A stretch of DNA of 64,000 nucleotides from an uncultured Flavobacteriaceae bacterium (GCA_947494695.1 CANLWB010000009.1:62001-126000); one strand, 5' to 3'. Shown: positions 39,392 through 48,211, numbered from the stretch's first letter. Program-made: numbers and translations. Notes: generated by a model from the letters alone, not told the origin.

Positions 39392-39408
39392 TGTTCTATT
39401 ATAGAACA
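39392..39408. promoter_or_regulatory. Near-perfect dyad, putative activator site (copy 2a)
   Basis: TGTTCTATTATAGAACA is symmetric apart from its central base pair region. It lies 17 bp after permease 11 and 21 bp (two helical turns, centre to centre) before a second related site at 39413-39429. Such paired, phased dyads are typical for NtrC-family dimers that form oligomers. It could instead act as part of a terminator for the long upstream transcript, but no T-run follows. Confidence 0.6.
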
Positions 39409-39412
39409 GTGC

Positions 39413-39429
39413 TGTATCAATTTCGAACA
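39413..39429. promoter_or_regulatory. Putative activator site (copy 2b), matching copy 1
   Basis: TGTATCAATTTCGAACA differs from the 7901-7917 site at only two of 17 positions, and flanking C and CAC are also shared. It ends 52 bp before TGGCACG at 39482 (copy 1: 53 bp). The conserved arrangement in two otherwise unrelated intergenic regions is good evidence for a functional regulator site. Confidence 0.65.
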
Positions 39430-39481
39430 CACCAGCATGCAAACTCTACCATAAACACCTATTTATCAGACTATTAAATAA

Positions 39482-39497
39482 TGGCACGATATTAAAG
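39482..39497 (+). promoter_or_regulatory. Putative sigma-54-type -24 element before ATPase 2 / TolC
   Basis: TGGCACGATATT at 39482-39493 lies 41 bp before the ATPase 2 start. The -24 half (TGGCAC) is perfect. The -12 GC dinucleotide is not present at the expected spacing, as also at 7971. Shared with the other promoter: TGGCACG-R-TA-W-T. Confidence 0.5.
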
Positions 39498-39522
39498 ACA
39501 ATTTAAATAAAACACATAAATA

Positions 39523-40191
39523 ATGATATTACAACTCAAAAATATATTTAAATGGGTGAACTCTGGTGGAAATAGGGTGTTCCTATTAAATGATATAGAT
39601 TTTACCGTTAATGAAGGAGAATTTATTTCTATCATGGGACCATCGGGTTCTGGTAAAACTACATTGCTCAATGTTATCGGCATGTTGGATAATTTCAATG
39701 AAGGTGAGTATACGTTTTTAGATGAATCTGTACATGACTTAAAAGAAAAACATAGAGCTAATTTATATAAAGAATACATCGGGTTTGTATTTCAGTCTTA
39801 TCATTTAATTGATGAGTTGACAGTTTATGAAAACATAGAAACGCCTTTATTATATAAGAAACACAGTAGGTCTGAACGAAAAGCTATGGTCGCCGATATG
39901 TTAGATCGATTTAATATTGTAGGCAAGAAAGATTTGTTTCCGTCGCAATTAAGTGGTGGGCAACAACAATTGGTAGGCATAGCAAGAGCTTTGGTTTCCA
40001 GTCCAAAACTCATATTGGCAGACGAACCAACTGGTAATCTAAATTCAGCACAAGGCGAAGAGATTATGCAATTGTTTAAAAAGCTGAATGAAGAAGGCGT
40101 TACCATTATTCAAGTTACGCATTCTGAATCCAATGCAACTTACGGTTCACGAACCATCCATCTTAAAGATGGTTTGATAGTCAATAATTGA
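39523..40191 (+). CDS. ABC transporter ATPase, MacB/LolD type (ATPase 2, altered motifs)
   Basis: 222 residues. Walker A GPSGSGKT (39-46), Q-loop FVFQSYH, Walker B LILADEP with Glu168, and switch His200 (VTHSE) are present. Two positions differ from the family norm and from ATPase 1: the residue after the signature LSGGQQQ is Leu150 instead of Arg, and the D-loop reads GNLNS instead of GNLDS (Asp to Asn). It might be slower, asymmetric or a partner in a heterodimer with ATPase 1 (inference). It is followed 15 bp later by the TolC-like gene and has its own regulated promoter. Confidence 0.93.
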   Translation: MILQLKNIFKWVNSGGNRVFLLNDIDFTVNEGEFISIMGPSGSGKTTLLNVIGMLDNFNEGEYTFLDESVHDLKEKHRANLYKEYIGFVFQSYHLIDELTVYENIETPLLYKKHSRSERKAMVADMLDRFNIVGKKDLFPSQLSGGQQQLVGIARALVSSPKLILADEPTGNLNSAQGEEIMQLFKKLNEEGVTIIQVTHSESNATYGSRTIHLKDGLIVNN

Positions 40192-40206
40192 TTTCGAAAC
40201 ATACTT

Positions 40207-41631
40207 ATGATTAAAAGAATACTACTATTAAGTGTTTGGGGACTATATACATGCTTAGGGTTTAGTCAAGACGAGGTACAACCAAAATTTACTTTAGAGG
40301 CATGTATTGCAATGGCTATTGAAAACAACTTAGACTTAAAAGGTGCCGAATTAAGAAAGCGATCGTCCAAAATAAACTATAAACAATCTGTAAACGCATT
40401 ACTGCCAAATCTAAATGCAAATTACAATTTGGGTGTTAATGATGGGCGTAGTATAGACCCTTTTACCAATAGCTATATAAATAGAGAATTAACGTTTTCT
40501 AACTTTGGGATGGACTTGCGACTCACTGTTTTTAGTGGCTTTAGAGTTTTAAATAGTATTAAGCAGAATAAGTTTAATATGAAGGCCGCCGAAATGGAAG
40601 CCGAGGAAGCCAAACAAAACCTAATTTTAGACGTAACGATTGGATATATACAAATATTAAATAGTCGAGATCGGATCGCACTTTTAAAAACCAGACTGAA
40701 TACTACCAAAGTCCAATTAAAGCGACTAGAAACCAATTACAAAGAGGGCGTTGGAAACCCTGCCGATTACACAGACATGAAAGGTCAATACGCTTTGGAT
40801 CAATCGGCAATCATTGAAGCTGAAAACAATTTTAAATCGGCCGTATTGGATTTCGCAAGGTTGTTAAACCTGAAAGACCAATCGGAAAAACAGTTTAACA
40901 ACATCTCAGGCCTAATCAATTCTGAAAAGTATCAACTTTCGGCAAGCGATGTCTATCATGACGCCCTACAAAACCTGGCGACTTTCAAATCCAGACAGTT
41001 AAGGATTGATGCTGCTCATAAAGGTATAAAAGTGGCTAGAGCGAATTATTTACCGGAGGTGTCGCTTTTCGGACAGTTAAACACCAATTATTCAAGTTTG
41101 GCAGAAACATTTACAGAAACGGGTTCCAACATCTTAGAAACCGGGGATTTTGTAACCATTAACAATCAAGATTTTCCAGTACTTCAAAATAAAACAGAAT
41201 TTGAAGGCCATAAAATAAACTACATGGATCAGTTTGATAATAACCTAAATACCGTTGTAGGTGTATCGGTGCAAATGCCATTATTTAATGGGTTTAGAGC
41301 AAAAAACGATGTGAAACTTAAAAAAATTCAATTGGAAGAAACCAAATTAGAACTCCAAAACACAAAACTACTCTTTAAGCAATCCATAAAACAGGCGCAT
41401 AACACTATGGAAGCCGCCTTTAGCAGATATCATATTTTATTGGATCAAGTGGCTGCATTTGAAGAATCATATCGTATAAACGAGGTTAGATTTAATAGTG
41501 GCGTGTCCAATATCGTAAACTACATAGTGAGTAAAAACAACTTGGATAATTCCAGACTTAATTTGAATAGAGCGAAATATGAGTACTTGCTACGTGTTAA
41601 AGTGCTCGATTTTTATAGAGGAATTTATTAA
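40207..41631 (+). CDS. TolC-family outer membrane efflux protein
   Basis: 474 residues, signal peptide about 1-20 (ending LGFSQ). Two outer-membrane-efflux repeats are visible: the first opens with FTLEACIAMAIENNLDLKGAELRKRSS, the second with LATFKSRQLRIDAAHKGIKVARANYLPEVSLFGQL. Long amphipathic helices rich in Asn/Gln/Lys and a MPLFNGFRAKNDVKLK strand fit the TolC barrel and tunnel. This would be the exit duct for the adaptor and permease complexes of the array. It is the last gene of the exporter locus; the next gene is convergent. Confidence 0.93.
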   Translation: MIKRILLLSVWGLYTCLGFSQDEVQPKFTLEACIAMAIENNLDLKGAELRKRSSKINYKQSVNALLPNLNANYNLGVNDGRSIDPFTNSYINRELTFSNFGMDLRLTVFSGFRVLNSIKQNKFNMKAAEMEAEEAKQNLILDVTIGYIQILNSRDRIALLKTRLNTTKVQLKRLETNYKEGVGNPADYTDMKGQYALDQSAIIEAENNFKSAVLDFARLLNLKDQSEKQFNNISGLINSEKYQLSASDVYHDALQNLATFKSRQLRIDAAHKGIKVARANYLPEVSLFGQLNTNYSSLAETFTETGSNILETGDFVTINNQDFPVLQNKTEFEGHKINYMDQFDNNLNTVVGVSVQMPLFNGFRAKNDVKLKKIQLEETKLELQNTKLLFKQSIKQAHNTMEAAFSRYHILLDQVAAFEESYRINEVRFNSGVSNIVNYIVSKNNLDNSRLNLNRAKYEYLLRVKVLDFYRGIY

Positions 41632-41877
41632 GGCTTCTTAGTGTATATCCCCCATTTTTTTCATGAACTTATCTTATAAACCATGAAGTACACCCTCAGT
41701 ATTTTTTCCTGTTGCTATGGCTAACTAAAAATTCATTTTCTTAAACGTCACAGGCTTATCAAAATATTACTTCTAATTAAATTCTGGAGAAGTTAGTATC
41801 GAGGAGTTTTTTTGTTAAAAGTTTATTTATTTTGGTAGGATCTCACCATGGGTGTATTAAGTGGTAATATTTTAAAA

Positions 41878-43557
41878 TCATATGTTTAAAAAAAGCTCGA
41901 AAGCTCTATCGTTTCTAAACTCGGCCAGATGGAAATATTTATCTTCGGGCGCTACAAGCGATATGAAAGTCTCTTTACGAACACCCGCTCCTTTTGATGG
42001 AAAAGTTTCGGCTTTATAAATGGTTTCCTCTTTATGTTTTAATAAAAGAGGGTGATCGGTTTTCAATCTGTCATGTATTGCTTTAACAGTGTTCTTGTAT
42101 TCTAAAATAGCGGCTTTTTTTTGTTCCGGTATGGCCCCTGGTATATTTTGTATAATTTCGAAAGCTTTTTGTATCTGGCGTTCCATAATAGTTTCTATTT
42201 GCGCGGTCAAATTTTTAATGGCCTGTTTCATTTCATCTCTAGAGACTTTACTTCTCAGGCTGGCATCAACTAAATTCGGAATACTGTCTTTCACCCATAC
42301 ACCGTATACTTCTTTCACCGAAGAGTATACACCACGATTATTTTGAAGGTGTTCCGGGTTCTCTTTTAACAATAATAAACTGGGTATGGCCAATAATCCA
42401 GATATCCCCTTACACAAATGTACCATAGCCACACGCCCTTCTAAGGTTTTAACAAAGGGTTTAAAAGCAGCATATAGTTGGCGATAAGTTTCATCAAAAT
42501 ATTCATAACGTTCAGATTTATAACTGCTCATCCCATAATTTTCAATATATACAGCGATTTCTCTCACTGTTAACGATAGGTTCACCTGGGTATATACTTG
42601 CGCTTCTTTTTCCCAATGTTTTTTGCGTTTCCCTATTTTCAACGTTTTAGAGACATGGCTCATATACCATTGATGTCCCAATTGATAATGTTGTAGCCGA
42701 TTTATTAACCCAGATACAAAGTCTCCCTTAGATTCTAAGTACACCTGATGCATGGTTTGTTTAAACAACCGCCATGTGTTTCCTATACTTTGTTTATTGA
42801 TTTTAGTATTATAATTAACAAATAAAAATGGAGGAAACCCTAACTCTAACTCATTATGGGTATCTGTTTCTAAGGTAAAAGGTATTTTAAATAATTTACT
42901 ATACCCTTTCGTCTGACCAATTACTGTATGTACAGGGAGTGATTTTTCACCTTCCATCTCTATGAGGTTATATGTGGCAAATTCGTACTCAAATCCTACA
43001 CTTCTATGGCACGACATGATCACCTTTTCATCTCCATTAAATGTCTCCCACAACCAGTTTTGGTATTTCTTTTGATTTAATACAATGTCCTGAGTCGTAT
43101 AGCTTCCATCTCCATGGGCTTTTTTTATCATCTCTATATTTGCCATCAACAAACCTTCTTTGTTGAATTGGAATAAGGTTTCCCACAGGTCTAAATATCT
43201 ATAAATACTGTAGACCCGTGGGCTAAACCCTTTATTTTTAAGAGCGGCCTGTATTAAAGCCGTATGCTGTAGGTTTTTATAATAAGGCTGTGTTTTAAGA
43301 TCGGTTTGTTTTTCTGCCTGTTCTATATCGCATAAGACATGATAACTTCCTTTTATAATGATTTTATTTTGGTAGTTTTTCCATAAAGCATCAAGGCTAT
43401 GGACATCTTTTAAAGCGTTATTACCCATCCAAATATCGGCTACGAAATTTGCAGAACTATCTATGGAAATATCTGGATTCATGGTTTTTATAAGCTTCAT
43501 AACTTCAGACATTCTATATGCAGTATTATCAATTTTGATCGCTCGCTCAGGCTTCAT
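41878..43557 (-). CDS. Unrecognised 559-residue cytoplasmic protein
   Basis: I do not recognise the family. No signal peptide or membrane helix is seen. Notable patches are SVGFEYEFATYNL (about 189-201), which loosely resembles the first strand of amidoligase-type folds; ELELGFPPFLFVNY; a Lys/Tyr-rich helical middle; and a mixed helical C-terminal half (EQKKAAILEYKNTVKAIHDR). It ends with HLAEFRNDRAFELFLNI. It begins 54 bp after the large protein at 43612-45387 and is probably its operon partner. It is convergent with the TolC gene. Confidence 0.75.
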   Translation of the reverse strand: MKPERAIKIDNTAYRMSEVMKLIKTMNPDISIDSSANFVADIWMGNNALKDVHSLDALWKNYQNKIIIKGSYHVLCDIEQAEKQTDLKTQPYYKNLQHTALIQAALKNKGFSPRVYSIYRYLDLWETLFQFNKEGLLMANIEMIKKAHGDGSYTTQDIVLNQKKYQNWLWETFNGDEKVIMSCHRSVGFEYEFATYNLIEMEGEKSLPVHTVIGQTKGYSKLFKIPFTLETDTHNELELGFPPFLFVNYNTKINKQSIGNTWRLFKQTMHQVYLESKGDFVSGLINRLQHYQLGHQWYMSHVSKTLKIGKRKKHWEKEAQVYTQVNLSLTVREIAVYIENYGMSSYKSERYEYFDETYRQLYAAFKPFVKTLEGRVAMVHLCKGISGLLAIPSLLLLKENPEHLQNNRGVYSSVKEVYGVWVKDSIPNLVDASLRSKVSRDEMKQAIKNLTAQIETIMERQIQKAFEIIQNIPGAIPEQKKAAILEYKNTVKAIHDRLKTDHPLLLKHKEETIYKAETFPSKGAGVRKETFISLVAPEDKYFHLAEFRNDRAFELFLNI

Positions 43558-43611
43558 TGTTTTTTTAGAGTTTTATGGAAGAAACAGATTTATCAAGCAT
43601 TTAGCTTGCCA

Positions 43612-45387
43612 TTATACCGTAATGCTTTTATGAATATAGAAAGCTGCTTTTCCTGGGCTTGGTTTCTGAACCAAATCATCTGCTTTATCATCAAGCTCAT
43701 TATTTTTTTCAACCTCTCCCCTGTCATCATCTTCCGAAATCCAAAACAACGCATCAACAGCTATTTTATCACCATTGATCACCATAGTATTTTCTTCTAA
43801 AACTAATTTTTCAACCTCATCGCGGTTCTCGTCTTCCTCCCATGTACTTTCTATATCTTTTTTCATGGATAATGTCTTCACCTGTCGTATTTCTAAAGGA
43901 GCTCCTGCTCCCCCAGCCAATGGAATGGCATTAACAACCCACCCCTTAGACTCTGCTATAATTGCTTTTTTATTAATGGTGGTCCCGTAAGAGGACACAA
44001 AATGGATGTGCACGCCACTTTTAAAAACCTTCTTAAAGGAAGACAATACTACTTTTGGAAGGTAATCTTTTAAATCAAGCTTCATCTTTCTATCTGTAAG
44101 TCCGAAAAGTATTTTTTTAGCCATTTGATAGTCATTATCAAAACAATGATCAAAGGCAAAAAAGATCCTGTTCATCTCAACAATACCGATAGGAACAACT
44201 GTAGCTGGGATAGAAGGCGTTTTTTTTCCTGACACTTTTCTAAGTTTATTTTGCAATGCGATATAATGATTGGTTTTGGTATCCTTTTTTAATGCCTTTA
44301 CTTTCTTTTCATCAATCGAACCATCTCCAAGAATAAATCCCCAATGGTCAATAGCGCTATCATCATCTAAAGTGTAATCCGCTTTATCATCGACAAGATC
44401 AATCACATTCAAATCCATAGTATCCGCTTCTGCGATATCAAGGACTGCTTTATAAGGCGTTGTAATTAGTGTTGTAGAAACCGTTGCCTTTTTTTGCGTT
44501 ACAAAGCCTCCATTGATAAGAATACACATTTGAAAAGCGTCTTTAATCTCAATATCTGTATCGTCTTCACTGTCATCATGCCTTGTATCGATTTTGTCAT
44601 TGTGATTACAACTCGTTTTTCGTCCTTCATCATCGTTGTTGTCTTTCCGGTTATCTTTCTTTTTCGAAAATTCTAAAACATCTTTTTTATTATGCGCTAT
44701 TTCTATTTCATTACTTTCCTGTTTATCTTCACTTGCCTCTGTTTTGGTCTGTCTTTTCAACATTAGACTTTCCTTTACTTTATTAAAGGCTTTCTTTATA
44801 TTTTCTTTTATCGATGTTTCATCAATACCCTGGTCGTCTACGTCACCATTTTCTCCTTTTTCTTTTTCTCTTACCTTTTCATTATGCGCTGCTTTTCGTA
44901 ACAATTCTTCAATACTATCACTTGTAGATGCTTGCTCTTCCTTATCTTCGTCATAACCCTTACCCTTCATATCCTTTTTTCCTTTAGTTGTTTTCTCATC
45001 TTGGGTATCTTCTTCTTCCAGGTCTTCATTATAACCGATAATCGTTCCAAAATTAAAAATCCAGTTTTTCCATTTTTTATCCATTACCAACATTTGCAGG
45101 CAACCTAATAACCCATCGGGGTTTTTATCTGACACACCATCACCAATAATCGTATGTATGGAATAGGCTCCCTGTCTGCCTCTGAAAAAAAATTGAGGGA
45201 GTGTTACCACTTTAATGGCATTTTTCTGTATCTCTTTATTTTCCCAAAGCTTGTTTAAGTACATCTTCAATAATGCCACTCGTGCTTCATAATCTTTCGT
45301 TTGGTCAAATAGACTTTTAAAGTTTTTATTTTTTGGGTCTGGTAATGTTCGGATTCCAAGCCCAATAGGTTGAATTTTTTTAGCCAT
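43612..45387 (-). CDS. Large protein with split domain and charged linker, paralog of the protein at 62171-64000; possible degenerate nitrilase fold
   Basis: 591 residues. The N-terminal 115 residues (RVALLKMYLNKL, VVTLPQFFFRGRQGAY at 60-75, KNWIFNFGTIIGYN) match the protein at the window end. A long acidic/basic low-complexity insert (about 118-280: runs of D, E, K, N) splits the domain. The C-terminal half resumes similarity: GIVEMNRIFFAFDHCFDNDYQMAKKIL, then GVHIHFVSSYGTT and SKGWVVNA. The order 'PxFFFxG ... FAxD ... HxxSSxG' is like nitrilase/carbon-nitrogen hydrolases (PEFxxxG ... CYD ... PS), but the usual catalytic Glu and Cys are not in place. Function unknown. No signal peptide. Confidence 0.75.
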   Translation of the reverse strand: MAKKIQPIGLGIRTLPDPKNKNFKSLFDQTKDYEARVALLKMYLNKLWENKEIQKNAIKVVTLPQFFFRGRQGAYSIHTIIGDGVSDKNPDGLLGCLQMLVMDKKWKNWIFNFGTIIGYNEDLEEEDTQDEKTTKGKKDMKGKGYDEDKEEQASTSDSIEELLRKAAHNEKVREKEKGENGDVDDQGIDETSIKENIKKAFNKVKESLMLKRQTKTEASEDKQESNEIEIAHNKKDVLEFSKKKDNRKDNNDDEGRKTSCNHNDKIDTRHDDSEDDTDIEIKDAFQMCILINGGFVTQKKATVSTTLITTPYKAVLDIAEADTMDLNVIDLVDDKADYTLDDDSAIDHWGFILGDGSIDEKKVKALKKDTKTNHYIALQNKLRKVSGKKTPSIPATVVPIGIVEMNRIFFAFDHCFDNDYQMAKKILFGLTDRKMKLDLKDYLPKVVLSSFKKVFKSGVHIHFVSSYGTTINKKAIIAESKGWVVNAIPLAGGAGAPLEIRQVKTLSMKKDIESTWEEDENRDEVEKLVLEENTMVINGDKIAVDALFWISEDDDRGEVEKNNELDDKADDLVQKPSPGKAAFYIHKSITV

Positions 45388-45529
45388 AGTTTTTATATTT
45401 AAATGTTATGTTTTATGTCTTAATGAACTCGTTCATATGGTTTTACTCTAGTTTGTTGTGTTTTCATAGTTTTAATAGCTATTGATTAATAATGGTATGA
45501 TTCAAATTCCGGGAGGTGGTATAAAACGT

Positions 45530-46663
45530 CTACCGTAATCTGGCGATAAGCCGTTTAGTGATGAAAATAAGATAACAGGTAGAGGCCACAACAATAGTAT
45601 ATGTTAGCCCCTCGTTGCCAATAAGATCCATGCTTACTCCAATAATAAACAAGCCTAAAAATCCGCCAAGTGCGTCCATAAACATGAAAGACATATTTGC
45701 AGAAATCTGATCTTCTTTTCTAAATGTTTCTCCAATAAAAGCCAGCCCGGTTGCATAAATACCGCCCATGCATCCACCCCAAATAACAAGCAAGGTTAGC
45801 GCTATTCCTAAATGCGCGTAGACTGCCAGTGATAGAAATACAGCACAAACAACAGAGAAGCATACACAGATGTATATAATGAGTACGCGATCTATAAAAG
45901 CCGACAAGGAACTAATAAGAGCTCCAATACTCACACTACCAATCATAAACGTCGTGAGTAACAGTGCGCCTTCATTAGGTAATAATCCATTTGCCATTCC
46001 ATAAAGCGTAAGAAACGATGGCAGACCAAAAAAACAAACCCCACCAACCAACGCAGACAGCATGATGATTTTTGCATGTTTAAAAACAAAGCCTATCCGA
46101 ATATCTTTATTTGTAGTCAATGTTGGCCTATATCTAAAAATAATCGACAAAACTGCACACGGTAACAAGGTCATTATAGCATTGATTACAAATTGAAATC
46201 TACCAGAGGGTATAACCTGTAACAGTACAGGCCCTAGAGCAATTCCCAATGACAGTGAAGATGAATACAGCCCTATGAAAAGTCCTTTTAGTTTTCCGGT
46301 TTTTGTAAGATTTAACCAGGTTTGAATAACAACCAACAGCATACTGGTTGATACCCCATAAACAAAGATACCTGCAAACCAAAAAACCAGATACTCATTA
46401 AAACTTAGTAAATAGATAACCAGGCCTCTTAAAAGGGACGTTCCAACTATAGTTTGCACAACACCCAAACGTTTTACAACCAGTGAAATATGCTTAAATA
46501 ATAGAATGGTCGCTAAAATCTCAAAAGACATGACCAAGCCTATTATTGTTTTACTATACCCCTGTGTTTGTATAGTAAGAGGAACAATAACATAGTTTAT
46601 ACCAGAACTTATTTGTATACACAATGTCGTTATTATGATAAGAATGGGAATCATTTTTTTCAT
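45530..46663 (-). CDS. MFS transporter, YcaD/YfkF-like
   Basis: 377 residues, mostly hydrophobic, with twelve predicted helices. The first segments (SSGINYVIVPLTIQTQGYSKTIIGLVMS and LVVKRLGVVQTIVGTSLLRG) resemble the YcaD-like group of the major facilitator superfamily. Substrate unknown. The start is 7 bp after the stop of the Cache-sensor gene, so the two form a transcription unit; sensor plus transporter suggests that a small molecule is both detected and moved. Confidence 0.82.
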   Translation of the reverse strand: MKKMIPILIIITTLCIQISSGINYVIVPLTIQTQGYSKTIIGLVMSFEILATILLFKHISLVVKRLGVVQTIVGTSLLRGLVIYLLSFNEYLVFWFAGIFVYGVSTSMLLVVIQTWLNLTKTGKLKGLFIGLYSSSLSLGIALGPVLLQVIPSGRFQFVINAIMTLLPCAVLSIIFRYRPTLTTNKDIRIGFVFKHAKIIMLSALVGGVCFFGLPSFLTLYGMANGLLPNEGALLLTTFMIGSVSIGALISSLSAFIDRVLIIYICVCFSVVCAVFLSLAVYAHLGIALTLLVIWGGCMGGIYATGLAFIGETFRKEDQISANMSFMFMDALGGFLGLFIIGVSMDLIGNEGLTYTIVVASTCYLIFITKRLIARLR

Positions 46664-46670
46664 GCGTACT

Positions 46671-48074
46671 CTAGTTGGTTTCCGGATACTTACACAGCCT
46701 TATATGGATGTAAACACCAGAATGCTGTAGATTTGAATAACTAATGACTTTAGATTGGTAGGTCTCTATCAGATTAATTGCCGTAGCCATCTTATACGGT
46801 TTGAAATCCAAGAACTTTTGAGTAAAATTGATTTCTGGACACAATTGTTCTAAGAACTTTTCCTCGAACTTATGATGTCTTATTCCAGAAAGTTTTAGCT
46901 CTATTATCATGTGATTGATGCTTTCATCTAATTGCCTGGCCATCATATCTACAGTATCACATTGTGTTGTTTTTTTTATAAAAAACACGAGGATAGAGAT
47001 GAGGTTTATAACCAATGATGAAGGTGGGCCTAATGAGACCGGAGAAATGAATTCTTTTTTTTCTACATTTAATGTAATACCTTCTCTTGCCATATTCTGT
47101 TTAACGCCATGGATAACATCACTAATTCGGAAATCTTCAAGAGGGTTATTTTGATGGGTTATCTTACTTTTTTGATAAGCGATCACATGTGTTATCCAGG
47201 TTTTAAAGTCTTCATAAAAAATAATATTGGAAGGCCCGAGGTATGCTAAATTGTTTTTAATTTTTTTTACAATTTGTATATGTTCTTTAGAAGTATTCTC
47301 CCGAGATTTTTGAAAGGTTTGTTGAAGTTCATCGCTTTTATCTTTAATCGCCAAAAGTCTTTGTGTGTACTTACGGATATACCAGATGAGTAGCCCTATA
47401 ACGAGTCCAATAAAAATTATAATGATTACCGTTTTTTCGAAAGCAATTTCAATGGGACGTAATCTTTCATAAAAATTATTCAGCTCCAAATCCATTCCCA
47501 AGGTTCCTACAAATTGCCCATTTGAATCATAAAAAGGGGCATAACTACTTATAAAAACACCCCATTCGTCCGTATAGATCCCAGACACCATGTTCTTTTG
47601 CCCTTTTAGTGCTTTTAAAAGTGCGGGGGCCGGATTTTTATACTCGTCCATCAATGCCGGAGGTACATCTGGTAACCCGTCATTATTATTATCATTTTGG
47701 GGACTGGGATTCAGTATAAAATACACCTTATCATCAATGAGAATATTAGTGTATATGTAGCGTATGTCCTTTGCCGCTTTTCTAATATTTTCCAGAGGTA
47801 CAATTTGGGATATGTAAAGAGAGTCTTCTCTTTTAAAATCTTTAGTAAACATTTGGTGCAAATCACCATTTATTATGGATGCCGCAGCCGAAACATTTGA
47901 TTGCAACCCAATTTTTATTTCCTCCTCTAAGGAATCTACAGACTTTATATACAGCAAGTAGGTAGAAAAAAATATAAGAGCTATGGCAATAAATGCTGTT
48001 ATAATAGCTTCTATTTTTGGAGTTATAGACCTACGAAAGAGATTCCTTTTTTTATTTAATTTATTTTTTTTCAC
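46671..48074 (-). CDS. PDC/Cache-type membrane sensor with degenerate histidine-kinase-like C-terminus
   Basis: 467 residues. A helix at about 23-43, an extracytoplasmic region 50-210 with PDC/Cache features (DDKVYFILNPSPQNDNNNDG; SSYAPFYDSNGQFVGTLGMDLEL), and a second helix at 214-232. The cytoplasmic part has a coiled region and then SSLVINLISILVFFIKK (about 352-368), which looks like an N-box. No conserved phospho-His (no H-E/D-F/I pattern) and no DxGxG or GxGxG boxes follow. It is therefore probably a non-catalytic kinase relative that senses a ligand and signals by contact. PDC domains often bind amino acids or amines. It is followed by the MFS gene and preceded by the ion channel. Confidence 0.75.
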   Translation of the reverse strand: MKKNKLNKKRNLFRRSITPKIEAIITAFIAIALIFFSTYLLYIKSVDSLEEEIKIGLQSNVSAAASIINGDLHQMFTKDFKREDSLYISQIVPLENIRKAAKDIRYIYTNILIDDKVYFILNPSPQNDNNNDGLPDVPPALMDEYKNPAPALLKALKGQKNMVSGIYTDEWGVFISSYAPFYDSNGQFVGTLGMDLELNNFYERLRPIEIAFEKTVIIIIFIGLVIGLLIWYIRKYTQRLLAIKDKSDELQQTFQKSRENTSKEHIQIVKKIKNNLAYLGPSNIIFYEDFKTWITHVIAYQKSKITHQNNPLEDFRISDVIHGVKQNMAREGITLNVEKKEFISPVSLGPPSSLVINLISILVFFIKKTTQCDTVDMMARQLDESINHMIIELKLSGIRHHKFEEKFLEQLCPEINFTQKFLDFKPYKMATAINLIETYQSKVISYSNLQHSGVYIHIRLCKYPETN

Positions 48075-48211
48075 GGTGTATTTAGATAATCAAATTCCGG
48101 CCATTAAATAATCTTGACCTTATAAATAATCAGACGTACTTCGAGGGATCACCCCTGTGCATATGTATCTGTAATAAGGATTATTAGCTTCAAGTCTTCT
48201 TTTATGATTTT

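Noticed and set aside
39392-39408. Dyad after permease 11 as an intrinsic terminator
   Set aside because: The stem is AT-rich and no T-run follows; similarity to the other 17-mers and phasing fit a protein binding site better.
44494-44956. Several plus-strand hydrophobic frames over the charged linker of the 43612-45387 gene
   Set aside because: They are reverse complements of Lys/Glu/Asp-rich codons, which produce Phe/Leu/Ser-rich shadows.
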